Part shown: piece after piece, positions 8,844-15,553 of the stretch
Numbering within the stretch: the first letter of the stretch is position 1
Layout: each line of letters begins with the position of its first letter
From: Candidatus Borrarchaeum weybense
GTDB taxonomy: Archaea; Asgardarchaeota; Sifarchaeia; Borrarchaeales; Borrarchaeaceae
NCBI GenBank assembly: GCA_019057385.1
Contig: JAHQJS010000005.1
Span: 105,481-169,480, forward strand
Length of the DNA stretch: 64,000 nt
Direction of reading: 5' to 3'
The notes under the pieces: model-generated
Seen by the model: only the letters and a program-made list of their open reading frames with translations
What the model was told of the DNA's origin: nothing
Databases searched by the model: none
Position numbers and translations under genes: made by a program

Positions 8844-8862
8844 GTTAAATATATCTAACCTA
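8841..8862. repeat. Near-perfect 22-bp palindrome
   Basis: TAGGTTAAATATATCTAACC plus TA is self-complementary except for one mismatched pair. It starts within the last codons and stop of the small gene. Its reverse complement matches 8574-8595 at about 19 of 22 positions. It could be an operator or a terminator. Confidence 0.6.
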
Positions 8863-8904
8863 TATATGCTGCGTTTTTCTATTGTTATGTTTTCTATAAT
8901 AGAT

Positions 8905-9489
8905 TCATACTATTTTGACTGTTCTAAATGCTTTTCTCATTGACTTAATGCTTTTCCGCGCGATTGATTCAGGATAGAATCCTAGAACCGCCTGATTTAG
9001 TGCTTCTAGGGATACTTCTCCGCTTATTCTGCAGAAAGCACCTAAAATTCCTATGTAATTATTACCGCCATAATTTTGATTTGTTAGGCTTTCATCTATT
9101 TCATTCATTGAAACTTTGTCAACATCTACTGTTGCTGTGGAGAATCCTATGCCGAAGAGTTCTATTAACTCGTATGGGGAATATGATGAATTGACAAGGA
9201 GAATGCCTGACCTTTTTAATCCCTCTGTAACGTCCAATATTTTCAAAAACGAATCATCCAGTACTATGGTGTAATTTGGGCAGCAGATCTGTGGATAAGT
9301 AGATAAAAGTTTCTTGCTAATTCGAATGGCAACTTTTAGAATCACTTCTGGTGTTGTGGTTTTAGGTTGAAACACTTGGGAACACTTATTCCTATAAGCT
9401 ATTGCCTCAGCAAGGATCTCTGCTAATGTAACTACATTCATGTCTCCTCGACCGATTAAGAGAATTTCTTTGATTTTATAAAATGACAT
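8905..9489 (-). CDS. PorG-like 2-oxoacid:ferredoxin oxidoreductase gamma-domain protein
   Basis: A 194-residue protein matching the gamma domain of pyruvate/2-oxoacid:ferredoxin oxidoreductases: the KEILLIGRGDMNVVTLAEIL start, a SGILLVNSS strand, and GILGAFCRISGEVSLEALNQ near the end. The family signature GRGGQGVV is changed to GRGDMNVV, so the phosphate-binding glycine loop is damaged. Alpha, beta and delta subunits are absent nearby. This argues for an orphan paralogue with a new role rather than a working oxidoreductase subunit. An internal CSQVF and ICCP suggest possible metal or disulfide sites. Confidence 0.75.
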   Translation of the reverse strand: MSFYKIKEILLIGRGDMNVVTLAEILAEAIAYRNKCSQVFQPKTTTPEVILKVAIRISKKLLSTYPQICCPNYTIVLDDSFLKILDVTEGLKRSGILLVNSSYSPYELIELFGIGFSTATVDVDKVSMNEIDESLTNQNYGGNNYIGILGAFCRISGEVSLEALNQAVLGFYPESIARKSIKSMRKAFRTVKIV

Positions 9490-9723
9490 GAGGGTACAAC
9501 CTTTCTTAGAATAAATTGAATCCTGTGTTTTGCTCCTTTTTATCGCATACTTATACTTTGAAATTAAAATTTAGACACTTTTTAATGGATATTTTTGTCT
9601 TAAGAACGCAGATTCTAGTAAAAACATTTGAATAGCGATTTAAAATTAGATCAAATCTTAAAACTTTTTAAGTAATAATAATTGACTTTGTAAATAGCAA
9701 ATTTTTTCATGGAGGAAAAATTT

Positions 9724-10128
9724 ATGCAATTCTCTCAGTTCTCTATAGCATTCCTGATTGACTTTATTGTGTTTGTAGCTATTGTGGCAGTTTCTGTAGC
9801 CATAACGTGCTGGCTTTGGGGCTATTCGAGATACAAATTTGCTTGGGGGTCAAGTATCGTTACTGGAATTGTAGCCGCTGTCGTATGGATTATATTTAGA
9901 ATGTTACCGCTCGGTCGTTATACCTTGGCTATTGCATTTGTTGCAGTCTTTGTAGTGATTCTTCTTGCACTTCGTCACTTTTGGCCTAAATTTTCTGAAT
10001 GGCCAACAGCGTTTCTCGGTACGCTGGTTTGTATCGTTATAGTCATTGTCATTTGGCTGGTAATTTCATTTATCATTGCGGGGCTGGGTTTGATAGCAGG
10101 ATATCTGCCCCCACTGAGTATATTCTAA
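9724..10128 (+). CDS. Small multi-pass membrane protein
   Basis: A 134-residue protein with about four hydrophobic helices (IDFIVFVAIVAVSVAITCWL; IVTGIVAAVVWIIF; LAIAFVAVFVVILLAL; LVCIVIVIVIWLVISFIIAG). The start is ATG 9724, with GGAGG at 9711-9715; an ATG at 9709 lies over that ribosome binding site and is rejected. No family is recognised. It is transcribed alone. Confidence 0.7.
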   Translation: MQFSQFSIAFLIDFIVFVAIVAVSVAITCWLWGYSRYKFAWGSSIVTGIVAAVVWIIFRMLPLGRYTLAIAFVAVFVVILLALRHFWPKFSEWPTAFLGTLVCIVIVIVIWLVISFIIAGLGLIAGYLPPLSIF

Positions 10129-10294
10129 CACCAGAATCTAAAAAATTCTTTTCTTTTTTTTTAAGACGGTCATATGAGTTTTTTGAGAAGCTAAAATGAA
10201 CTAAGAGATAATAAAATTCAAGACAACGAATGAAGAGCTGAAATAGATTATTATAAAAAAAAGGCGAAAAAGAGAAAAAATGGATCGGGATAGA

Positions 10295-10618
10295 CTATGT
10301 AACTTGTGCAATTATTGCAAGAATAGCGCCTATTATAACGAGTAATCCCCCGAGACCAAGCACAATTATACCAAAGATTAGGGCAAGTATTATGTATACC
10401 CACTCATCTAACTGATCTGCAACGCGGAGAACAATAATTATTATTCCGATAATTATTGATATAGCCGCTGCAATTAAGCCACCAAGAGCACCTAGCGAAC
10501 TTGGAACACCAAGTCCGATTCCCACGAAACTCAACGCTCCTTGGACAATCATAAGGATTGCACCGACAATCACTAGTATCCATGCCGCTAATAAAATACC
10601 ACCAGACGGTCTAGCCAT
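10295..10618 (-). CDS. Small glycine-rich membrane protein
   Basis: A 107-residue protein with three to four hydrophobic segments: ILLAAWILVIVGAILMIVQG, LIAAAISIIIGIIIIVL, and YIILALIFGIIVLGLGG followed by LVIIGAILAIIA. The N-terminus MARPSGG is short and cytoplasmic. A GGTGAT site precedes ATG 10618. Similar tiny hydrophobic proteins are common in archaea; the function is unknown. Confidence 0.65.
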   Translation of the reverse strand: MARPSGGILLAAWILVIVGAILMIVQGALSFVGIGLGVPSSLGALGGLIAAAISIIIGIIIIVLRVADQLDEWVYIILALIFGIIVLGLGGLLVIIGAILAIIAQVT

Positions 10619-10860
10619 ACAATCACCATTTCAATATCTTATTTCAGGTTAGGATGAACCCGATTTCCTAGTATATAACTTGTTCGCATTCAAGCTTGTA
10701 GAGAACCATGGACTTAAACAAATATCATAGAAGAAATCAACTTCAAGAGAATCAAATAATAACTATTTGAACACTATCGTTTTCTAGATCGAATAAGTGC
10801 CAATAACAAAGAATAAGGATTCTCTAAAATTATATAGAAAAAAAGGAAAAAATAATAGGA

Positions 10861-12219
10861 TTATACTTTTGGCAAGATTTCGAGCGATTTATCGATTTGT
10901 TCCTGTGGCATTTCATAGTCAACAAGGTTTCCAGCGAGATATTCTTCATATCCTTTTAAATCAAAATGACCGTGTCCGCTGTAATTAAAAGCAATCACTT
11001 TTTCTTCACCAGTTTTTTTACATTTTTGTGCTTCTTTGATCACTGCAACGATAGCATGATTGGTTTCTGGCGCTGGAACGATCCCTTCTGTCTTTGCAAA
11101 GATCACTCCTGCTTCAAAGGTTTCTATTTGATGGTATGCAACGGACTCCAAGATACCTTCTTTTTGCAGTAGACATAAACTGGGGGCGTCTCCGTGGTAT
11201 CTTAATCCTCCAGAATGAATTGGTGGTGGGACAAACTCGTGCCCAAGAGTGTACATTTTCACTATAGGAGCTAACTTACCAGTATCTCCGTAATCGTAGG
11301 CATAAGGTGCTCTTGTCAATGTAGGAACCGCCTTCGGCTCAACAGCAATAAATCGGATATCTTTTCCTTTCAATTTGTCTGGAACAAACGGATAAAAGAA
11401 CCCTGCAAAATTACTGCCGCCTCCAACGCAGCCAAGCATCATATCAGGATATTCCCCAATCTCTTCAAACTGTTTTTTAACCTCCTGACCTACAATTGTT
11501 TGATGTAGCAGGACGTGATTGAGCACGCTTCCTAGACTGTACTTAATTTTATCGTCGTTTAGAGCATCCTCCACAGCTTCAGATATTGCTAAACCAAGGC
11601 TTCCAGGATGGTCAGGATTTTCCTTTAAAACACTTCGTCCGACCTCTGTATTATTAGACGGACTTCGGAAAACTTCGCTGCCATAAGTCTGCATTAATAC
11701 GCGTCTATACGGTTTCTGGTCGTAACTGACACCAACCATATATACACGGCATTTTATGTCAAAAAGGGCACATGCGAGGGAGAGCGCACTTCCCCATTGA
11801 CCTGCACCTGTTTCAGTTGTAATTTGTTCTACACCTTCTTTCATTGCAAAATACGCTTGGGCGATAGCTGTGTTGGGCTTATGACTTCCCGTAGGGCTGA
11901 GATCCTCTCGCTTATAGTAGATCTTAGCTGGCGTATCCAAATACTCCTCAAGCCGTTTTGCCCGATATAGTGGGCTTGGTCTACCTAATCGCCTGTAAGC
12001 CTCTTGTAACTCTTCAGGAATAGGAATGTATCTTTCTGGGGACATCTCCTGTTGTAGAAGTGCAACAGGGAACAAAGGCATTAAATCAGGAGGACCACAA
12101 GGTTCTTTCGTTACAGGGTGTAACGGAGGAGGGAGAGGGGCTGGTAGGTCGGCTAATACATTATACCATTGAGTTGGTAACTCATCAAGGTTTAAGACAA
12201 CTTTTACACCATCATACAT
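10861..12219 (-). CDS. trpB: Tryptophan synthase beta chain, TrpB2 type
   Basis: A PLP-dependent enzyme of about 452 residues that condenses indole with serine. The N-terminal region with [20 protein letters not shown] and the insertion [20 protein letters not shown] are typical of the TrpB2 subgroup, which usually works without TrpA. The PLP lysine is in GSHKPNTA and the phosphate loop is [20 protein letters not shown] is the active-site segment. No other trp gene is nearby, as is usual for trpB2. ATG 12219 is preceded by GAGGTGAT at proper spacing; a TTG at 12225 is less likely. Confidence 0.93.
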   Translation of the reverse strand: MYDGVKVVLNLDELPTQWYNVLADLPAPLPPPLHPVTKEPCGPPDLMPLFPVALLQQEMSPERYIPIPEELQEAYRRLGRPSPLYRAKRLEEYLDTPAKIYYKREDLSPTGSHKPNTAIAQAYFAMKEGVEQITTETGAGQWGSALSLACALFDIKCRVYMVGVSYDQKPYRRVLMQTYGSEVFRSPSNNTEVGRSVLKENPDHPGSLGLAISEAVEDALNDDKIKYSLGSVLNHVLLHQTIVGQEVKKQFEEIGEYPDMMLGCVGGGSNFAGFFYPFVPDKLKGKDIRFIAVEPKAVPTLTRAPYAYDYGDTGKLAPIVKMYTLGHEFVPPPIHSGGLRYHGDAPSLCLLQKEGILESVAYHQIETFEAGVIFAKTEGIVPAPETNHAIVAVIKEAQKCKKTGEEKVIAFNYSGHGHFDLKGYEEYLAGNLVDYEMPQEQIDKSLEILPKV

Positions 12220-12472
12220 TTTCAATCACCTCAAATTTTTTAGATTTCTATTTTTATTTTTCAAAAAAGTTGGAAACGAGGGGGTATCAATAGCTGTTGA
12301 AATAGTGGGCTACTGCCACCGCCAAGAATGCCAGGGATGCCAAGAAAAGTTTGAAAAGCTCAAAGCTAAGTCAATTAAAAATTCAGGAGTAAAATCTGTT
12401 GGAGTTTTATAAAAACCTTTTTCCGGGCAGGGTGGTTTAGCTTCAAGACTGAGAGAAAAGAAAAGACATTTT

Positions 12473-12508
12473 GTTAAAGCAAATCCCATTGGCGCAATCA
12501 AACCACCT
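12473..12508. repeat. 36-37 bp repeat, copy 1
   Basis: The sequence runs GTTAAAGCAAATCCCATTGG, then CGCAATCAAACCACCT. The second copy at 14193-14229 differs at a few positions, with one inserted base. The two copies lie on the same side of, and near, copies A and C of the longer structured repeat (gaps of about 50 and 11 bp). Length and GTT start are CRISPR-repeat-like, but only two copies exist. Confidence 0.65.
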
Positions 12509-12558
12509 AATCTGCCTATTTCTTTAGGCTTGTTATTTAAATCTTTCTCTGTTTTATT

Positions 12559-12703
12559 ACATTTTTCGTCCCCTGCGAGTCATCCATTCCCAACAATTGA
12601 GGCGTCGGACCTCTGAATTGGTTCAGTCTCATGCACAAGAACGTGTCCCACGTGATATACGAGGAACATACCGCCTTGTAACTCATGTATTCTCTTTCAA
12701 AGA
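12559..12703. repeat. Structured 145-bp repeat, copy A
   Basis: Nearly identical over about 145 bp to copy B (13970-14114), and over about 90 bp to copy C (14241-14330). It contains a conserved hairpin, CAATTGAGG, loop CGTCGGA, CCTC, a two-base bulge and AATTG (about 12595-12620). A second hairpin is ACGTG TCC CACGT. The difference between copies within the first hairpin falls in the bulge (TG here, TA in B and C), as expected if RNA structure is selected. It lies downstream of the Cas6-like/HD gene and its coupled small ORF. Confidence 0.8.
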
Positions 12704-12871
12704 TTCTATATAAACACCGCGATTCTGCTAAACCAACTTTTTCTTACCACTTTTCGATCCTGAAAGCAAAGCAGAGCTGAGTTTTCTACAGCTTATTTTT
12801 ATCCCTCATTAAGTTGCTTCCTGAAAAAACGAATTTTTACTGCCACTCCTCTCGAAAACAATTTAACGTTG

Positions 12872-13054
12872 TCACTTCTGTCGATTTTGCATCGCTCCCC
12901 ACCTTGAAGATTTCTTCCTGTTCGTCAAATTTAACTCATGATGTTCCGCTAGGAGCCGATACAAGTTGTAACGTGGCAATAAAAAGTTGCATTCGAGGCA
13001 ACAAAATGTTGTTTTAACAGATTCAATACAATGATCCATTCTTGTCATGTTCAC
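12872..13054 (-). CDS. Small Cys/His protein coupled to the Cas6-like/HD gene
   Basis: A 60-residue frame whose GTG start overlaps the TGA stop of the upstream gene (GTGA overlap), a typical translational-coupling arrangement. It contains TTFCCLECNFLLPRYNLYRL followed by LAEHHELNL, an imperfect CxxC...HH zinc-finger-like pattern, and a basic tail. If real it is the last gene of the Cas-like operon. The overlap and metal-ligand pattern support it; the lack of an ATG and the small size argue for caution. Confidence 0.4.
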   Translation of the reverse strand: MNMTRMDHCIESVKTTFCCLECNFLLPRYNLYRLLAEHHELNLTNRKKSSRWGAMQNRQK

Positions 13055-13863
13055 AAACCACTATTCAAGTCGTCAAGATAGAGATTTACCATTAATAAGA
13101 GATGATTTTTCAAAGACGAAAACCCAAATTTTAACGCTTCGTTGATCTTATCAAGTGCTTGACATTTTCGAATAAAAGTATAAAGGGCATACGGGGAATA
13201 TTGGCACTTTTCTATCTCTCTTTTTAATGCATCGAAATTTATCTTTTCTAGTTCAGTCACACGATAACGCGTGAACGCAGACCATCTAAATTTTCGAGAA
13301 ATCATTGCAGAAAGTCTATCATAATACTGAAGAAGAGGGAGAAGAGGCAATTCAGCCTCATCTGTATCATAGTTGTGGTGATTTTCCACAAACTTACGGA
13401 CTTCTTCATCAAGTATATTAACTTCAGAGTAGATTTTGCTCTGATGTCGATTAGTGTGTACGAAATCATGTAGTAACATAGCTATAACTAATGTTTCTTG
13501 CACGTTGGAGAGTTTAGGGAGTTTTTTACGGATCTTAATTGTTCTTGAAATATAGAGCGGATTTTTTTTGAGTTTACTAACAGAAGTCCATAAGATTTGC
13601 CCCATCCCTTCACATGTATAACTCCCAACACTGTCAATGGCGAGCGCTTCTTCAAGTTTATATTCTGGAACGATGAACTCAACATTTCCATACCATGCCC
13701 TAAAGGTCATAGGCGCACGTCTTTGCCCTACAGTCAATTTTCCGAATACCCTAGGACGACCATTTATGGTCATCGCTCCAATATCGGCAATTCCAAAATG
13801 CCTGCGCCTTGAAACGATAGGAGTTTTTGTATAACCCATTAATTTAAAGTATTTTTGTGACAT
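13051..13863 (-). CDS. Cas6-like RAMP domain fused to HD phosphohydrolase domain
   Basis: 270 residues. Residues 1-95 resemble the C-terminal half of Cas6-type RAMP proteins: PMTFRAWYGNVEFIVPEYKL, then EEALAIDSVG and the glycine-rich GSYTCEGMGQI (80-90). Residues about 115-200 look like an HD domain, with H132-D133 in LLHDFVH, H140, H162-H163 in ENHHN, and D182 in YYDRL. HD nucleases are known in Cas3 and Cas10, whereas Cas6 processes crRNA; I know of no described Cas6-HD fusion. The start is ATG 13863 behind AGAGGGGA. It is preceded by a promoter-like block (13915-13965) shared with the Cas7-like gene. The domain calls rest on motif reading; the HD call is the firmer of the two. Confidence 0.6.
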   Translation of the reverse strand: MSQKYFKLMGYTKTPIVSRRRHFGIADIGAMTINGRPRVFGKLTVGQRRAPMTFRAWYGNVEFIVPEYKLEEALAIDSVGSYTCEGMGQILWTSVSKLKKNPLYISRTIKIRKKLPKLSNVQETLVIAMLLHDFVHTNRHQSKIYSEVNILDEEVRKFVENHHNYDTDEAELPLLPLLQYYDRLSAMISRKFRWSAFTRYRVTELEKINFDALKREIEKCQYSPYALYTFIRKCQALDKINEALKFGFSSLKNHLLLMVNLYLDDLNSGL

Positions 13864-13914
13864 TTAATCCCCTCTTTTTAGGTCTTATCTCCTCTTGAAA
13901 CAAAAGAGAGGAGA

Positions 13915-13965
13915 TACAAACCTTGCCAAAGTAAACGCTTTTGCAACTTTTATTAGTAAAGTGGG
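13915..13965 (-). promoter_or_regulatory. Shared upstream block, copy P1
   Basis: TACAAACCTTGCCAAAGTAA, then ACGCTTTTGCAACTTTTATT and AGTAAAGTGGG (plus-strand reading) closely match 15244-15295. Each copy lies 35-105 bases upstream of a Cas-like gene start. Between this block and the Cas6-like/HD gene is a leader hairpin, TCTCCTCTT ... AGAGAGGAGA (13889-13914). It probably carries the common promoter or regulator site of the two genes. Confidence 0.5.
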
Positions 13966-13969
13966 TATG

Positions 13970-14114
13970 ACATTTATCGTTCCTTGCGAGTCATCCTTCC
14001 CCAACAATTGAGGCGTCGGACCTCTAAATTGGTTCAGTCTCATGCACAAGAACGTGTCCCACGTGATATACGAGGAACATACCGCCTTGTAACTCATGCA
14101 TTCTCTTCCAAAGA
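13970..14114. repeat. Structured 145-bp repeat, copy B
   Basis: Matches copy A over its full length with few changes (TTCCTTGCGAG instead of CCCCTGCGAG near the left end). Both hairpins are intact: AACAATTGAGG / CCTC(TA)AATTGGTT and ACGTG/CACGT. It lies directly upstream of block P1 and the Cas6-like/HD gene. Minus-strand reading frames through this copy are unlike each other and look incidental. Confidence 0.8.
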
Positions 14115-14240
14115 GATACTATTATTAATATAGTACACGTACAGGCGTCAAGAAGGAAGGAGAGGATTAACCTCTCCCTAAAGTAGGACGGTGTTAAAGC
14201 AACATCCGTTGGCGCAATCAAAACCGCCTGTATTTTGATG
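14115..14240. other. Spacer between structured repeats, with hairpin
   Basis: Contains GGAGAGG ATTAA CCTCTCC (about 14159-14177), a perfect 7-bp stem, and the second 36-37 bp repeat (14193-14229). No coding frame is convincing. Confidence 0.5.
14193..14229. repeat. 36-37 bp repeat, copy 2
   Basis: The sequence runs GTTAAAGCAACATCCGTTGG, then CGCAATCAAAACCGCCT. It matches 12473-12508 with three or four differences and ends 11 bp before structured repeat C. Confidence 0.65.
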
Positions 14241-14330
14241 ACATTTTTCGTCCCCTGCGAGTCATCCTTCCCCAACAATTGAGGCGTCGGACCTCTAAAT
14301 TGGTTCAGTCTCATGCACATGAACGTATCA
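14241..14330. repeat. Structured repeat, truncated copy C
   Basis: The first 80-90 bp match copies A and B, including the bulged CAATTGAGG hairpin. The match stops at GAACGT. Where A and B have ACGTG/CACGT, this copy continues into a different perfect stem, TATCACT ... AGTGATA (14326-14349). It lies about 40 bp beyond the stop of the Cas7-like gene and could also terminate that transcript. Confidence 0.75.
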
Positions 14331-14388
14331 CTCACAAAAGTAAGTGATAGTCCGTTATGAGATGAGAAAAAAGAATGAGATGGAGTTA

Positions 14389-15207
14389 TCATGCAGTCAC
14401 CGTTTCTTCGTTTTGTTCGTTTTGTTCGCTAAAATTCAAAGAATCCCTCCAATCCTCGATATTACTGAGAGAGATAGGTTTTTCAGTTGCTTTTTCGACA
14501 ATTTTATAATTTCCTTTGTTATCTTCCGCGACATTGCGAGTAGTTTCGATCTTCTGGAGGTCGAAATTGAAAATCGTGACGCGACCATAACCACTCGCTC
14601 GTCCTGCGCCCAGAATCTCAACATATAATAGCGATTCCATGAGAAACTTGATTTCTGTATTCGTTAATTTGGTCACATCAATGTAAAAACTGAAATAGCC
14701 GCTGAAATAACTCTCCCTAAAATCTTGGATAGCTATACCATCATAGGTGAGCGCAATTCTGTTTTCACTAGCGATATGGACTTTTTGGACTGGAACTTCA
14801 GTTAAGTATTCTTTATGTTTGATTGAGGCAATAGGATCTGCTAACACATTAATAGAAGATTTCTCGCCAAATGCACCAAAGATTTTTCGCAGAATGCAGG
14901 GAGGATCACATGTACCAAGTGCATGAAAACCAGAAGGGATGAGTCCAGTGCCATCTTTGAATGTCTCCTTTTCACTGGTATGACATACCTCGATACCGCA
15001 CTCCTGAGCGAGCGCCATACAGGCATGTCTTAGCATCCCTCGAATACCTTTGATATAATAGAATTTAGTGTTGAAGGTTTTGTCTCCATTCACATACGGA
15101 AGTTCTCCTAACAAAAGCATGGTCGAATTTTTTTGAATCGAGGCATTAAGAGGCTTAGCAATAGGGGTAAAAGCATGAACCACTAACTGTTTTTTGATTT
15201 TTCTCAT
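14389..15207 (-). CDS. RAMP-family Cas7-like protein
   Basis: 272 residues. YIKGIRGMLRHACMALAQEC (51-70) resembles the G-S-x-R-G-x-x-R segment of Cas7/Csm3-type RAMPs. GTCDPPC with KIFGAFGEKSSINV (98-121) resembles the cysteine/LFG region. The C-terminal glycine loop LGAGRASGYGRV (199-210) is a textbook RAMP motif. Cas7 proteins form the crRNA-binding backbone of class 1 effectors, and the sequence seems nearest to Csm3- or Csf2-type members. The last 50 residues are polar and low in complexity. No Cas5, Cas8, Cas10 or Cas11 is adjacent. A promoter-like block shared with the Cas6-like/HD gene lies upstream. Confidence 0.72.
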   Translation of the reverse strand: MRKIKKQLVVHAFTPIAKPLNASIQKNSTMLLLGELPYVNGDKTFNTKFYYIKGIRGMLRHACMALAQECGIEVCHTSEKETFKDGTGLIPSGFHALGTCDPPCILRKIFGAFGEKSSINVLADPIASIKHKEYLTEVPVQKVHIASENRIALTYDGIAIQDFRESYFSGYFSFYIDVTKLTNTEIKFLMESLLYVEILGAGRASGYGRVTIFNFDLQKIETTRNVAEDNKGNYKIVEKATEKPISLSNIEDWRDSLNFSEQNEQNEETVTA

Positions 15208-15243
15208 GTTTCTAACCTCAATTATAGTTAGTACAAGTACCTA

Positions 15244-15295
15244 TATAAACCTTGCTCAAAATAAACACTTTTCCAACTTTTATTAGTAAATTGGG
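15244..15295 (-). promoter_or_regulatory. Shared upstream block, copy P2
   Basis: TATAAACCTTGCTCAAAATA, then AACACTTTTCCAACTTTTAT and TAGTAAATTGGGG match P1 (13915-13965) at about four of five positions. In the minus direction a TTTATATA box lies about 40 bases before the Cas7-like ATG. Confidence 0.5.
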
Positions 15296-15300
15296 GAATT

Positions 15301-15387
15301 AATTGACTTCCTTCTGAGAAAATAAGTATTTTAAACGGCTTTTAGCAAAAAAATCATTAAAAAAGTAGAACCCCCTTTATAAATAAC
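15301..15387 (+). repeat. 87-bp direct repeat, left copy
   Basis: Starts AATTGACTTCCTTCTGAG, has GGCTTTTAGCAAAAAAATCA in the middle and ends AGTAGAACCCCCTTTATAAA plus TAAC. The same order of words in the same orientation recurs at 20655-20741, at roughly 75-80 percent identity by eye. The pair brackets the helicase-Cas1 and TPR-LRR genes. It could be a duplicated leader, a recombination site or an integration scar. Confidence 0.65.
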
Positions 15388-15553
15388 AACGTATTGAGAC
15401 GATTTGTATTATTGTCTTTTTAAAAGAATAGTTGAACAATTTAACAAAATGAAACATTCTTGAAGATTCAAAAGGAATAAATTTATGGTCTCAACTGAAC
15501 TAACACACGTTTTTAAAAGAATATGTATACTATAACTGATTCTTAATTAAGTA

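Larger units (their letters stand above)
12220..12871. other. Gene-poor region at the start of the Cas-like island
   Basis: It holds the trpB leader, a weak plus-strand frame at 12305-12412 (GYCHRQECQGCQEKFEKLKA, stop TAA), one copy of the 36-37 bp repeat (12473-12508) and one copy of the 145 bp structured repeat (12559-12703). I see no other gene. The cysteine-rich frame may be a gene fragment; it lacks an ATG (GTG at 12305). Confidence 0.5.
15208..15553. other. Non-coding region between the Cas7-like and helicase-Cas1 genes
   Basis: Contains the Cas7-like leader with a TATATAA-type box (15242-15249, minus orientation), block P2 (15244-15295) and one copy of the 87 bp direct repeat (15301-15387). 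The rest is AT-rich and I see nothing else in it. Confidence 0.5.

Noticed and set aside
12305..12412. Plus-strand cysteine-rich 35-codon frame (GYCHRQECQGCQEKF)
   Set aside because: GTG start without a ribosome binding site, next to repeats. It could be a gene fragment, and I did not call it a gene.
12473..14330. A conventional CRISPR array next to the Cas-like genes
   Set aside because: Repeats are either 90-145 bp or only two copies of 36-37 bp, with no regular 25-45 bp spacing. I call them structured repeats instead.
13885..14392. Protein-coding frames across the structured repeats on the minus strand
   Set aside because: Different copies are open in different frames, none has a consistent start, and the pattern of change fits an RNA hairpin better than a peptide.
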